A stretch of 64,000 nt of DNA from the NCBI GenBank assembly GCA_035363115.1, contig DAOSEM010000002.1, positions 1-64,000 of the forward strand, given 5' to 3'. This stretch comes from Syntrophales bacterium (GTDB lineage: Bacteria; Desulfobacterota; Syntrophia; Syntrophales; PHBD01). A program made the position numbers and the translations under genes. Each line of letters begins with the position of its first letter. Within the stretch, counting starts at the first letter, position 1. The notes under the pieces were generated by a model. It was not told the DNA's origin, ran no database searches, and saw only the letters and a list, made by a program, of their open reading frames with translations. Shown in pieces: positions 16,136-25,200 of this stretch.

Positions 16136-16663
16136 TCAGAGTCCCTTCCTCTCGAACAGGCGGAAGACGCCGAGGAAGGCGGCGATCAGGACGACGATGA
16201 CGATCCAGTGGTTGACGCCGAGGGCGGCGGGGATCGTGATCTTTCCGAAGTTGCCCCAGGTCAGGACCGTCTCCTTGAGAAACGGGAACGCCTCGGCGTA
16301 GATCCCCGCCCCGAGGACCATTCCCATCAGGCCGAACAGGCTGTCGTATCGCCCCTCGCCGAGGGCTGCCGAGCCGGTGGTGGGGCAATAGCCGACGATG
16401 GCCCAGCCGACGCCGAAGATGAGCCCGCCCAGGATGTTCGCCCCCAGGATCGTCGCCTTGATGGAGAGTTTCGCCATCCCGAGGTCCACGAGCAGGTAAA
16501 TGCCCACCATGGCGACCAGGATGGCGCTCAGCATGAACTTCACGATGGTCATGTCCTTCAGGCGCATGGCCCCCAGTTGCTTGTCGTAGCGGATGACATG
16601 GGCCTTCTGCATGATAAACCCGAAGAGGATGCCCGTAACGGCTCCGGTCAGCAGTTCGTTCAT
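16136..16663 (-). CDS. YeeE/YedE family transporter, C-terminal-half subunit
   Basis: A 175-residue membrane protein with about four or five membrane segments. The conserved cysteine motif VGYCPTTGSAALGEGRYD is the second-half signature of the YeeE/YedE (sulfur transport) family, which moves thiosulfate or related sulfur species via cysteine relays. In many bacteria the transporter is split into two genes, as here. Its ATG overlaps the TGA of the upstream half-gene as ATGA. The partner gene carries an in-frame UGA at its own key cysteine, so selenium rather than sulfur may be involved. Confidence 0.85.
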   Translation of the reverse strand: MNELLTGAVTGILFGFIMQKAHVIRYDKQLGAMRLKDMTIVKFMLSAILVAMVGIYLLVDLGMAKLSIKATILGANILGGLIFGVGWAIVGYCPTTGSAALGEGRYDSLFGLMGMVLGAGIYAEAFPFLKETVLTWGNFGKITIPAALGVNHWIVIVVLIAAFLGVFRLFERKGL

Positions 16664-17184
16664 GGCCGATCACCTCCTCGGTACAGGATTCCGGCCACGA
16701 TGATGCCGGCCAGGAAGAAGCAGACCAAAGAAATGTAACCGCTGACGGCTACCTGAGCCAGACCGCTCAGGCCGTGACCGCTGGGTCACCCGTCGGCGAG
16801 ACGTGCCCCGAACATCGCCACCGCTCCGCCCAGGAAGGCCACCGTCCATCGCCGGGCGCGGGACGGCCCGAACCGTTCCTCCCACATGGGCGGCACCGGG
16901 ACGGCACGCCGCTCTCCCGACAGGGATGCCGACGCCAGGGAGCCGAAGAGAACGCCGAGAACGAACATTCCCTGCCAGTCCAGTTTGATTTTCTCCTTGA
17001 TGAAGTACTCCATGCCGGCAACCCTTTCGGGTGCCGCAACCTGCTCGACGAAACCGGCGATGCGCACGAACGTCGTCGAGGCCCCGAAGTACTTTCCCGT
17101 CAGGAAGACGGACAGGACCAGGAGCAGGCCGGCAACGGCACCGGCGGCGTAGGGGGACCATGTCTTCTGCGTCAGGATGTTCAT
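16660..17184 (-). CDS. YeeE/YedE family transporter, N-terminal-half subunit, probable selenoprotein (UGA = Sec133)
   Basis: Translation from ATG 17184 (ribosome site GGAGGTGAATGGAAC) gives 132 residues and then TGA at 16788-16786. Reading through, the frame continues PSGHGLSGLAQVAVSGYISL, a further membrane segment and GGDRP, and stops at TGA 16662-16660, overlapping the next gene's ATG. The family motif is normally G-A-R-x-A-x-G-C-x-S-G-H-G-x-S-G. Here it reads GARLADG-UGA-PSGHGLSG, so UGA stands exactly at the conserved Cys. A SECIS-like hairpin follows at once. I therefore read one 174-residue selenoprotein with Sec133. The alternative is a nonsense mutation, which the intact downstream frame and coupling argue against. 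Confidence 0.8.
16745..16775 (-). promoter_or_regulatory. Bacterial SECIS-like hairpin in the yeeE-like gene
   Basis: On the minus strand CCTGAGC (16771-16765) pairs perfectly with GCTCAGG (16758-16752) around the loop GGTCTG. An outer ACGG/CCGT helix (16775-16772 with 16748-16745) closes it across a small bulge. The loop begins 21 bases after the UGA, within the usual bacterial SECIS distance, and contains the G-G-U-C-U found in the E. coli fdhF element. Confidence 0.75.
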
Positions 17185-17228
17185 GTTCCATTCACCTCCA
17201 TTTCTTTCTTCCCCGGTTGATGGACAGG

Positions 17229-17243
17229 CAACCGGATCGGTTG
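17229..17243. promoter_or_regulatory. Palindrome upstream of the yeeE-like pair
   Basis: CAACCGGATCGGTTG, a perfect 6-base inverted repeat with a 3-base centre, 45 bases before the yeeE-like start. Possible regulator site; the binding protein is unknown. Confidence 0.35.
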
Positions 17244-17416
17244 AGGACTTGGCTCAGTGGACGGGAGTGGAAGGAAACAACGCGGTTCGCTCGCTTGAGG
17301 CTTCATGGTATGCGATGCCTCCATCGCGTGTCAACTGCGGAGTGATGTTTCAAATAGGGCTTTGTCCCGGGCGATCCTTGTGGCATAAATGACCTGTCCA
17401 CCCGGCAGTCGTGCAT

Positions 17417-17431
17417 GACGGTCCGTCATTG
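17417..17431. promoter_or_regulatory. Palindromic operator upstream of the acyl-CoA synthetase
   Basis: ATGACGGTCCGTCAT, a perfect 7-base inverted repeat around one base, 60 bases upstream of ATG 17491. Size and symmetry fit a TetR-family operator, commonly found at fatty-acid genes. No regulator gene is adjacent. Confidence 0.45.
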
Positions 17432-17490
17432 TTTAATCTGTTCCTGTTCGGTTTCAGAATCTGTTCAACTTCAATGAAGGAGGGAAGAGC

Positions 17491-19095
17491 ATGATCGAGG
17501 ACTGGTACAAGGAGAAGGACAAGGAGAACCGTTTTCCGAAAGAGCTCGTCATGGGAGAGTTCCTGCGCCGCAACGCGGACCGCTTTCCCGATCGCCTCGC
17601 CGTGGTCTACGGAGACCGCCGCTACACCTACCGGGAGTTCAATACCCGGGTGAACCGCCTGGCCAACGCGCTTTTGACCCTGGGATTGAAGAAGGGGCAG
17701 CGGGTCGGGATCTTCGCCCACAACTCCGACCGCTGCGTGGAGGCCGACCTGGCCGTGGCCAAGATCGGCTGCGTGTTCATTCCCGTCAATTTCCGGCTCG
17801 TGGGCCACGAGGTGGAGTATATCCTCAACTTCAGCGAGGCGGAGGCCGTCTTCGTGGACTGGCCCGTCCTGAACGTCATCCAGGAGATCCGCGGCAATCT
17901 CCAGGCGAAGCACATCATTGTCATGCGACCCGAGGGTCCCGTTCCCGAGGGGATGCTCTCCTACGATGATCTGGCCGCCTCCGGGTCCGGGGAGGAGCCG
18001 GACGTGGACGTCTGGGAAGGCGATTCCGTGGGCCTCGCCCAGACGGGCGGGACGACGGGCCGACCCAAGGGCGTCCTGATCACCCATCGTTCCGTCTGCA
18101 GCATCATCTACCAGATCTGTTTCATCCACAATTACCGGGAGGAGGACCACGGCCTCCAGGCCATGCCGTCCTACAGCTCCGCGGGCATTGCCTACGATTG
18201 GGGGGCCACGCTGTTCCACGGAGGCACGCTCTTCATAGCGCCGCTGCCGCCCTTCGACCCGGCGGCGATCCTGGACATCATCACCCGGGAGAAGATCAAC
18301 CACCTGACGCTGGCGCCGGTGATGCTGGATTTCATCCTGATGGTCCTGGGGGCCGCCCCGGACAAGTACGACGTCAGCTCCGTCCGGACTGTCATCTGCG
18401 CCGGCGCCCCCACGCTGCCGAGGACGCGCGAGGCCGCCGTCAAGGTCTTCGGGGAAGGCGCCCTCTACGTCGAGTACTCCGCCACGGAGATGGGCGTGGC
18501 CACGTGCCTGAAGCCCAGTGAAGTCCTGAAGTACCCCTTGAGCTCCGGCCGCGCCGCCCTCGGCCAGGAGGTGAAGGTCATCGGCCTGGACGGCAGGGAC
18601 CTGCCCCGGGGCGAGGTGGGGGAGATCGTCGTGGCGGGAACCATGGTCACGTCAGGGTACAACAAGAATCCCGAGGCGAACCGCTCCTCTTTCCACGGCC
18701 GCTACCTGGGCATCGGCGACATGGGCTTCATGGATGAGGAAGGCTACATCACCATCGTGGACCGCAAGTCCGACATGATCATCAGCGGGGGCGCGAACAT
18801 CTATCCCGCGGAGATCGAGGAGGTGATGATCAAGAACGGCAAGATCGCCGAGGTGGCCGTGATCGGCGTTCCCGACGAGAAGTGGGGCGAGTCCGTGAAG
18901 GCCCTGGTCCGGCTCCAGCCGGGCCAGGAGGCGACGCCGGAGGAGATCATCGAGTGGTGCAAGGGGAAGATGGCGGGCTACCGGGTGCCCAAGTCCGTGG
19001 AGTTCGTGGCGGACTTCCCCCGCACGGCCGCCGGCAAGGTCCAGAAGGCGGTCCTCCGCAAGCAATACTGGGAGGGGGTTGACCGGAAGATCTGA
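17491..19095 (+). CDS. Acyl-CoA synthetase (AMP-forming, class I adenylate-forming)
   Basis: A 534-residue enzyme that activates a carboxylic acid to its CoA thioester through an acyl-AMP. The phosphate loop reads AQTGGTTGRPKG, the adenylate motif YVEYSATEMG, the hinge DMGFMDEEGYITIVDRKSDM, and the C-terminal catalytic Lys lies in RTAAGKVQK. Length is typical for a medium/long-chain or benzoate-type ligase; substrate not predictable. Start ATG 17491 follows AAGGAGGGAAGAGC. The FAD oxidoreductase lies 89 bases downstream in the same direction, so they may be co-transcribed. Confidence 0.88.
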   Translation: MIEDWYKEKDKENRFPKELVMGEFLRRNADRFPDRLAVVYGDRRYTYREFNTRVNRLANALLTLGLKKGQRVGIFAHNSDRCVEADLAVAKIGCVFIPVNFRLVGHEVEYILNFSEAEAVFVDWPVLNVIQEIRGNLQAKHIIVMRPEGPVPEGMLSYDDLAASGSGEEPDVDVWEGDSVGLAQTGGTTGRPKGVLITHRSVCSIIYQICFIHNYREEDHGLQAMPSYSSAGIAYDWGATLFHGGTLFIAPLPPFDPAAILDIITREKINHLTLAPVMLDFILMVLGAAPDKYDVSSVRTVICAGAPTLPRTREAAVKVFGEGALYVEYSATEMGVATCLKPSEVLKYPLSSGRAALGQEVKVIGLDGRDLPRGEVGEIVVAGTMVTSGYNKNPEANRSSFHGRYLGIGDMGFMDEEGYITIVDRKSDMIISGGANIYPAEIEEVMIKNGKIAEVAVIGVPDEKWGESVKALVRLQPGQEATPEEIIEWCKGKMAGYRVPKSVEFVADFPRTAAGKVQKAVLRKQYWEGVDRKI

Positions 19096-19184
19096 CGAAC
19101 GGATTCCGGTTTGGACGGTCGGGGGGGGATTCCGATCCACCCCCCGACCGGTGCAAAGCCCGGCAACACCACGACAGGGAAATC

Positions 19185-20519
19185 ATGGAACCTTACAACA
19201 TCCTGATCATCGGTTCCGGTCCCGCGGGGCTCTTCGCGGCGCTCGAGCTGGAGCGCCTGGGGGTGGAGCGCGTCGCCGTGCTCGACCGGCGGCCCTATCC
19301 GGCCGGGGGGCTCCTCAACGACGGCAAGCTGAATTTCGACTACCGGATCGGGATCGACCTGGACGAGCTGAATCTGGATCCGGACTCGGCCCGGCGCCTG
19401 ATGGAGGAGGTCCGCGAGGTCTTTACCGGCTTTCCGGCCTGCCGGCAGGTGACCTTCATCGACGGGAACGAGAAGATCGCGGCGCTTTCGGACATCGCCC
19501 GGGAGCATGGTGCCCTGTTCATTGCGCCGGAGCAGTGGCACTGGGGGACGGACAACGGGAAGGCCGTTGTGGACTACCTGAGGGGCCGGCTCGCCCGGAC
19601 GGAGTTTCTCCTTGGAACGGCGGTGACGTCCCTGGACCGGCAGGATAGCGGCGGCTGGTGCGTGTCCTGCCTGCAGGGGCGTAAAAGGGTCCGCCACGCG
19701 GCGGACATCGTCCTGGCCGCCCCCGGGCGGAGCGGCGCCCACTGGTTCCGGGACGCCGCCGGGAAGGTGGGCGTCCGGCACAACTTCGGGCCCATCGACG
19801 TGGGAATCCGTGTCGAGCTGAACCGAAGGTTCTACGACCCCGTGACGGACATCGTGTACGATCCGAAGTTCGTGTTCCGGACGGCGCGCCACGGGGACCG
19901 GGTCCGGACCTTCTGCACGAATCCCGGGGGGCGGGTGCGGCTGGAGAGCTATGACCGCTTCAAGCTGGTCAACGGCGACGCCCTGTCCGGCCGGAAAACC
20001 GGCAACACGAACTTCGCCCTCATCAACACGGTTTCGCTGACGGAGCCCTTTTCCGACACGACCGAGTTCGGCTACATGATCGCACTGCAGTTCCACCTGC
20101 TGGGGGGAGGAAAGCCCATCGTCCAGAGGGTGGGAGATTTCCGGGAGGGGCGCAGAAGCTCCCTGCAAACCTTCGACAGTGCGCCCCGGCATTTCGGCGT
20201 CTGCCGGGCGACCTGCGACGCCACGCCCGGGGACATCACCCTCGGGCTGCCTGCCCGCATCATCGACAACCTCTGGGAGTCCCTGAAGAAAATGGACAAG
20301 CTGGTGCCCGGCGTCCTGCACCCGTCCACCCTGCTGTACGCACCGGAGATCAAGTTCTTCGACACGCATTTCCCCACGGACGGGCACCTGGAGACGAACG
20401 TCGGGGGGATCTTCGTGGCCGGGGACGGCACGGGCAAGAGCCGCGGCATTGTCGGCGCGGCCATCTCCGGCCTCATTGCCGCCAGGGGCATCGCCGCGAA
20501 GTACTTCCAAAAGAAATAG
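19185..20519 (+). CDS. FAD-dependent dehydrogenase (COG2509-like)
   Basis: A 444-residue flavoprotein. The N-terminal dinucleotide fold is ILIIGSGPAGLFAALELERLG and the C-terminal FAD site is GGIFVAGDGTGKSRGIVGAA. The central part (VRVELNRRFYDPVTDIVYDPKF) matches uncharacterised NAD(P)/FAD oxidoreductases annotated as FAD-dependent dehydrogenases. Substrate unknown. It follows an acyl-CoA synthetase, which hints at a role in acyl-chain metabolism, but that is inference. It ends convergently with the cytochrome gene 73 bases away. Confidence 0.75.
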   Translation: MEPYNILIIGSGPAGLFAALELERLGVERVAVLDRRPYPAGGLLNDGKLNFDYRIGIDLDELNLDPDSARRLMEEVREVFTGFPACRQVTFIDGNEKIAALSDIAREHGALFIAPEQWHWGTDNGKAVVDYLRGRLARTEFLLGTAVTSLDRQDSGGWCVSCLQGRKRVRHAADIVLAAPGRSGAHWFRDAAGKVGVRHNFGPIDVGIRVELNRRFYDPVTDIVYDPKFVFRTARHGDRVRTFCTNPGGRVRLESYDRFKLVNGDALSGRKTGNTNFALINTVSLTEPFSDTTEFGYMIALQFHLLGGGKPIVQRVGDFREGRRSSLQTFDSAPRHFGVCRATCDATPGDITLGLPARIIDNLWESLKKMDKLVPGVLHPSTLLYAPEIKFFDTHFPTDGHLETNVGGIFVAGDGTGKSRGIVGAAISGLIAARGIAAKYFQKK

Positions 20520-20592
20520 AGACAGGGTTAAACCCGTCGCTTTGCCACCGTGTCCCGGGAAGGGAGAGAGGCTCGGTCCCCCTGTGGGATGG

Positions 20593-22275
20593 TCAGTTCA
20601 CGGCCCGGCTCCATCTCGCCATGACGATGTCGGGCGTGTCCCAGCCCTTCTGCTCCATGAGCCCGATGAACGCCCGGCGGTAGAGGAGCGTGACGGTGAC
20701 CGTGGCCTTGCCCTTCGCCGGCGGGTCGAACGCAAAGGACGATGCATCGCGGGCGAAGGCAGCCAGCCGGTTGTCGCTGACGAGGTCGGTGTGCTTCCAG
20801 TAGGCCGCGGCGGGGACGACCTCCGTCCACCTCTCCTTGAGCACTTTCGCATAGGCCTTGCCGGGCCTGCCTCCGTAGTGCCCCCGTCTTCCCTTAGAGG
20901 ATCCGCACCAATCCGGAAGGACCGGTCCATCCACCTGCGGGAGCGGTCTCCCGCGCCCGTCCCGGGCCTCCACCAGGAGGATCAGGTGCCGGAGGGGGGT
21001 GTCCGTGGGGACATGGTGCCCCGTCCGGTCGTTGTACAGATTGATCGTTACGGTGAGCCGTCCGTTTTTCCTCTGCGCCGCGGCACTCATGGAGAGGGAA
21101 TTGCGAAGAAGCTCCGGGCTGACCGTCATGTTGTGGTTGTGAATGGCGGCGGGGTCGCGGTCGATGCCGCCCTTCCCGGGCGCCACGTTGGTCAGGGCCT
21201 TTCCCCTGTGGATCGCCGGGGAGGGCATGTGGCACTCCTGGCAGGTCTTCGCCCGGCCTGACTTCGGATCGGCGTAGGGGCTCTTCAGCCATTCCCCGTA
21301 GGAGTTGTAGACCACCGTGTCCCAGAAGACGCCGAAGTGGCAGGGGGCGCAGTAGCGGCTTTCCCTGAGCAGCGGCAGGTTCGTGTCCTCCTCGGGGACG
21401 TTGTCGTCCTCGAAGGTGCCGAAGAAGAGCTGCGGCCGATCCGGGTCGTCCGTGAAAGGCCTGCGGACGGACATGGCGCGGACGCCCGGGACGTCCCGAA
21501 AGGGCATCCGGGTGACCGGGTCCAGGTGGACGTCCGCGACCTTGTGGCAGAAGTCACAGTGAACACCGTACCGGTCGGCGCCTTTCACGAATCTGGGATC
21601 GACGTTCCCGGAGAGCGAGGCCCCCGGCACATGGCAGGCGGAGCAGCTTCCGGCGGTGTCCGGAAAGTCCTGGACGAAGCCCGGCCCGTGATACGGCCCG
21701 GCCGGATCGGGGCGCTGCGGGAGGAGGGACGTGCTCCATGCGCCGGTTCCCGGTGCATAGCGCGTGGGCGGGCTTTTGTTTCCCTTCGTGTCCGTGCCCG
21801 CGTACATGGTCAGGAAGCGCGGGTTCACGGCGGATTTCAGGTGCGCGTCCTCGAGGCTCATGGCGATGAGGGACGCGTTGTGGCAGGAGGAGCAGCCGTT
21901 TTTCCCCTCCGGCGGGATCCACTCGTACTTCGTGTTGTCGTTGATCTGATAGCGGATCATCCGGATCCGGAGGCCCTCTTTCGGGGCCTTCACATCGCGG
22001 GCGATGGCGCAGTACCAGCCGTCCTTCCAGGCGCTCACACGGACTGGCTTTCCGGCCGGCACGTCCCGGATCGCAAAGCCGCCGGCGGCGTCCGACACGA
22101 CGAAGTCCTTCGCGCCCTGGATCCGGACACGGGCGCCGGCCACGGGTCCCCGGTCGTCGCTGACGGTGCCGCTGATCCCGCCACCCGGTGCCGCCCCCGT
22201 TTCCTGCCCTCCCGGACCCGGCAGGACCAGGAAGAGGAAAAGCAGAAAAGGAAACAGATAAAAGGCTCTTCTCAT
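20593..22275 (-). CDS. Exported multihaem c-type cytochrome with carboxypeptidase-regulatory-like domain
   Basis: About 560 residues. A signal peptide (MRRAFYLFPFLLFLFLVLPG) is followed by a small beta domain (ISGTVSDDRGPVAGARVRI) of the carboxypeptidase-regulatory type. Five haem motifs follow: CSSCH, CSACH, CDFCH, CAPCH and CQECH. The C-terminal half has no haem motif and contains HHVPTDTPLRHLIL, as in cytochrome c554-like proteins. Its ATG at 22275 overlaps the TGA of the G8 gene as ATGA, so I chose it over the GTG two codons upstream. It is the last gene of the lipoprotein-G8-cytochrome operon. Periplasmic or extracellular electron transfer is likely; acceptor unknown. Confidence 0.8.
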   Translation of the reverse strand: MRRAFYLFPFLLFLFLVLPGPGGQETGAAPGGGISGTVSDDRGPVAGARVRIQGAKDFVVSDAAGGFAIRDVPAGKPVRVSAWKDGWYCAIARDVKAPKEGLRIRMIRYQINDNTKYEWIPPEGKNGCSSCHNASLIAMSLEDAHLKSAVNPRFLTMYAGTDTKGNKSPPTRYAPGTGAWSTSLLPQRPDPAGPYHGPGFVQDFPDTAGSCSACHVPGASLSGNVDPRFVKGADRYGVHCDFCHKVADVHLDPVTRMPFRDVPGVRAMSVRRPFTDDPDRPQLFFGTFEDDNVPEEDTNLPLLRESRYCAPCHFGVFWDTVVYNSYGEWLKSPYADPKSGRAKTCQECHMPSPAIHRGKALTNVAPGKGGIDRDPAAIHNHNMTVSPELLRNSLSMSAAAQRKNGRLTVTINLYNDRTGHHVPTDTPLRHLILLVEARDGRGRPLPQVDGPVLPDWCGSSKGRRGHYGGRPGKAYAKVLKERWTEVVPAAAYWKHTDLVSDNRLAAFARDASSFAFDPPAKGKATVTVTLLYRRAFIGLMEQKGWDTPDIVMARWSRAVN

Positions 22276-25200
22276 CGCCACAGGTCAACCGGGAGAGGCG
22301 ACGGCATCTGATTTTTGTAGTCGCACCGGCTCGCCGCGGTGACGGCGATCCTGTCCCCGGCTTTCCAGTCCACGGCCCGGTCCAGCTTCAACTCGACGTC
22401 CCCCTTGTTCACCGTCGCGTCCTTCGCCAGCCAGGCCCATCCGGTGACCTGCCCGCTCCCGGAATCCATGCGGCGGACCGCCTGGTAGGTTTTCCCGTCG
22501 GACTGGACGGGCGTGCTGACGGTGACGACGGACCGGTTCGTGGCGTCGTCCAACCGGACGTCCTTGATCATGAGCTCTTCGAACTGCTCCGGCAGGGCCG
22601 GATCGACGGGGAGCTTCGGGTCCGACGGGTACGCCCAGTCGACGTTCCAGGCCTTGTCGAACGAGCATTTGGTGTCGATTTTTCCGCAGTCCGCATATTT
22701 CACCGGGGCGGGCCGGTGGTTCGCGTCGTCCCTCCGGAAATCGGCCGGCAGTCCGAACTGGAAGCCGAAGCAGCCGCCGCTGGGGCACTCCATGGCCTTT
22801 ACGGACCACTGGCAGATGGCGTCGTCTCCCTGGAAGTCGATGATGTCCTGCTTCTTGTACTGGCATGCCTTCCTGGCGGCATTCCATTCGCAGAAAGTTG
22901 CGGGCCGGCAGGATTCCGCCACCCCGTCGTCGAAGGCCTTCCGGAATTCCCCCATGTCCATGGTCACGGTCAGGATGCCGCTTCCCGCGTCGTAGCTCCG
23001 CGTCCAGGATGCGGGCCAGTTCTTCTGCACCGCGATGTTGATCGGCTTGATGATGACGGCGGCGTTGTCCGCCCGGGGCTCCGGATTCTGCCCGATTCCC
23101 TCGCCCTCGATCGTCCGGTTGAGGCCCACGCGAACCAGGCCGGTGTCGGCCTCGGTCGCGGCCTTGTCCCGGCCCTTCCCGACGAAGAGTTGGAAGGTCA
23201 CCCGGGTGGCGGGCTTGGTGTAGAGGAGAAAGACGTTGTAGCGCTTGCCCTCCTCGAAGACGGTGACGTTTGCCGGCTGCGACTGGCCGGCGATGGCCTG
23301 CGTTTCGGTCCTCTGCGTGTCCCCGCTGACGGTCGTGTCGAGGTAGTAGGCGCCGTTGTTGACGATCAGGCTGCTCCGCTGGAACAGGTCGGCGCCCATC
23401 ATGCGGATGCTCTGCTCGGGACTGGCGTACTCGCCCCGGTTCCAGTCGACCACCCGGTCCAGAAAGAGGGTCGTGCCGTCGCCGCCTTTCACGACGCTTT
23501 TGGCCAGGCCGGCGGGGCTCAGACAGTTGCCCGACGGGTCGATGCGCTTCACCACGCCGTACGAGTATTTGCAGGTTTCGCAGGTGATCCCGCTCGAGAT
23601 CGTGATGGTCGAATACGCCCCCGGGCCGGGAGCCGTCCGGTCCACGCGGGACAGGGTGTGCATCTCCTTCTTGCTGTCGTAGGGATCCGTGATGATGACG
23701 GGATCCCCGGCCTGCCAGTTCACCACGCCCTTCAGCTTGAACGTAGTGGCGCCCTTGTCCTTCGACTCGGCGTCCTGGATGGCGAGGGAGCTGATGCAGG
23801 CATCGGAGTTGACCCGCCGGACGGACTTGTAGGCATCGCAGGCGGCGCCCGAGCAGGAGACCTTGTCCGTATCGACCGTGACGGTCGTCTTGCCACCGTT
23901 GGCCGGATCCTGGAGCCGGATGCCCTGGATCGGCAGGATTTCCATGGGCTCCGCGAACGGATCCCCTGCGCTCAGAACGACCTGATCGCCCAGCATGGGC
24001 TCGGGACGGTCGATCAGGTACTGCCGGTAGAGGGGAATGCCGTAGCAGAACCTGTTTTCGCAGAGGGATGCCCACTTGTTGACGTCGTCGCAGGTTCCCT
24101 TACCACGGCCCGCGCACTCCGGGTAGACGACGGCGGAGACGTAATCGTAGGGGACCTGGAAGCAGGACTGCTCGGAGAGGCATTCCACCGTCTCCCTGGG
24201 CGTCTCGAAATACCGGTCCCGGTTCACGGAGATCGTCCAGTCGAGGGTCCGGCCGCCCCCGGAGTCTTTCGCACCCGCCAGCCCGCTCAGGGTGCCGTCG
24301 TCGTCGTTCAGCTCCGTCTGGCGGTCGATGTCGGTGAAATCCGTGCTGAAGAGGTCCGCCACGGTGCTCCTGTGGAACGTGCAGTATTCCCTCTTCACCT
24401 TGGCCGCGTCCACGATTGCGGTGCCCGGCTTGAAGAGCGGGACGATGATGAAATGCCGGATGTCCACGCCGTTGAAGTAGAGGTTCTTCGAATGAAAGGC
24501 CGGCGGATAGTAGAACGCGTTGGGCTGCTTCCAGCCGATGGCCGCGTTCGGCAGGATGCACTGCCCGCGGTCCGCGCCCTCCTTGGCCTTCGGAATGCCC
24601 AGGCTCCGGTTTCCGGGGCCGTACATGAAGCCGCTGTCGTTGCAGATCCCGTTGGACGGATCGCTGCACTTCAGAACGCGCCGGCGGATGTTCAGGAAGG
24701 CGTTGCTCTCCTGGTACACCGGCCCGTCGTAGATGTTGTAGAGCCGCTGGTACATGGCGAAGTTGTCCGTGGGATAGCTGACCCCCTCATCCTTCATGAG
24801 GCAGTAGGCCTCCCCCCCGTCCGCGCACTTCAGTCCGGTCCTGTCGCCGATGGCGGGGCCGGCGCTGGTCGCGTAGGGATTCTTCGCCTCGTCCTGGGTG
24901 CTGCCGATGAAGACGCTGCGCCGCGTGAGAGCCCAGTAGCCATTGTACACCTGGTCGTAGCTGCCGCCGGAGACCATCGTCAGGCCGCCGTTCAGGACGT
25001 CCGTCAGGGCGCTGTCCGTCAGGAGGAACCAGTTGGACCGGAGCCAGATGGCCCCGAAATTCTGCTGCGCCCAGTGAAAGGACGACGTGTAGGACTGGAT
25101 GGCGCTGATGACGCAGTTGTCCGTCTGTCCCTTGAGGCAGTACAGGGGGTCGTCGGCGGCGTTTACGGAGGGGCAGGAGAGGTCGTCCGGGTGCTTCGGC

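Larger units (their letters stand above)
17185..17490. other. Divergent intergenic region between the yeeE-like pair and the acyl-CoA synthetase
   Basis: About 306 bases with no gene. It holds ribosome sites at both ends and two palindromes, 17229-17243 and 17417-17431, that look like operators. No confident -35/-10 pair was found in either direction. Confidence 0.45.

Noticed and set aside
16786..17184. Reading the yeeE-like gene as a 132-residue protein or a pseudogene ended by a nonsense mutation
   Set aside because: The frame continues with family-typical sequence, stops exactly in an ATGA overlap with the next gene, and a SECIS-like hairpin follows the UGA. Sec insertion explains all of this better.
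17381..17398. Possible sigma-54 promoter TGGCATAAATGACC before the acyl-CoA synthetase
   Set aside because: No TTGC at the required position.
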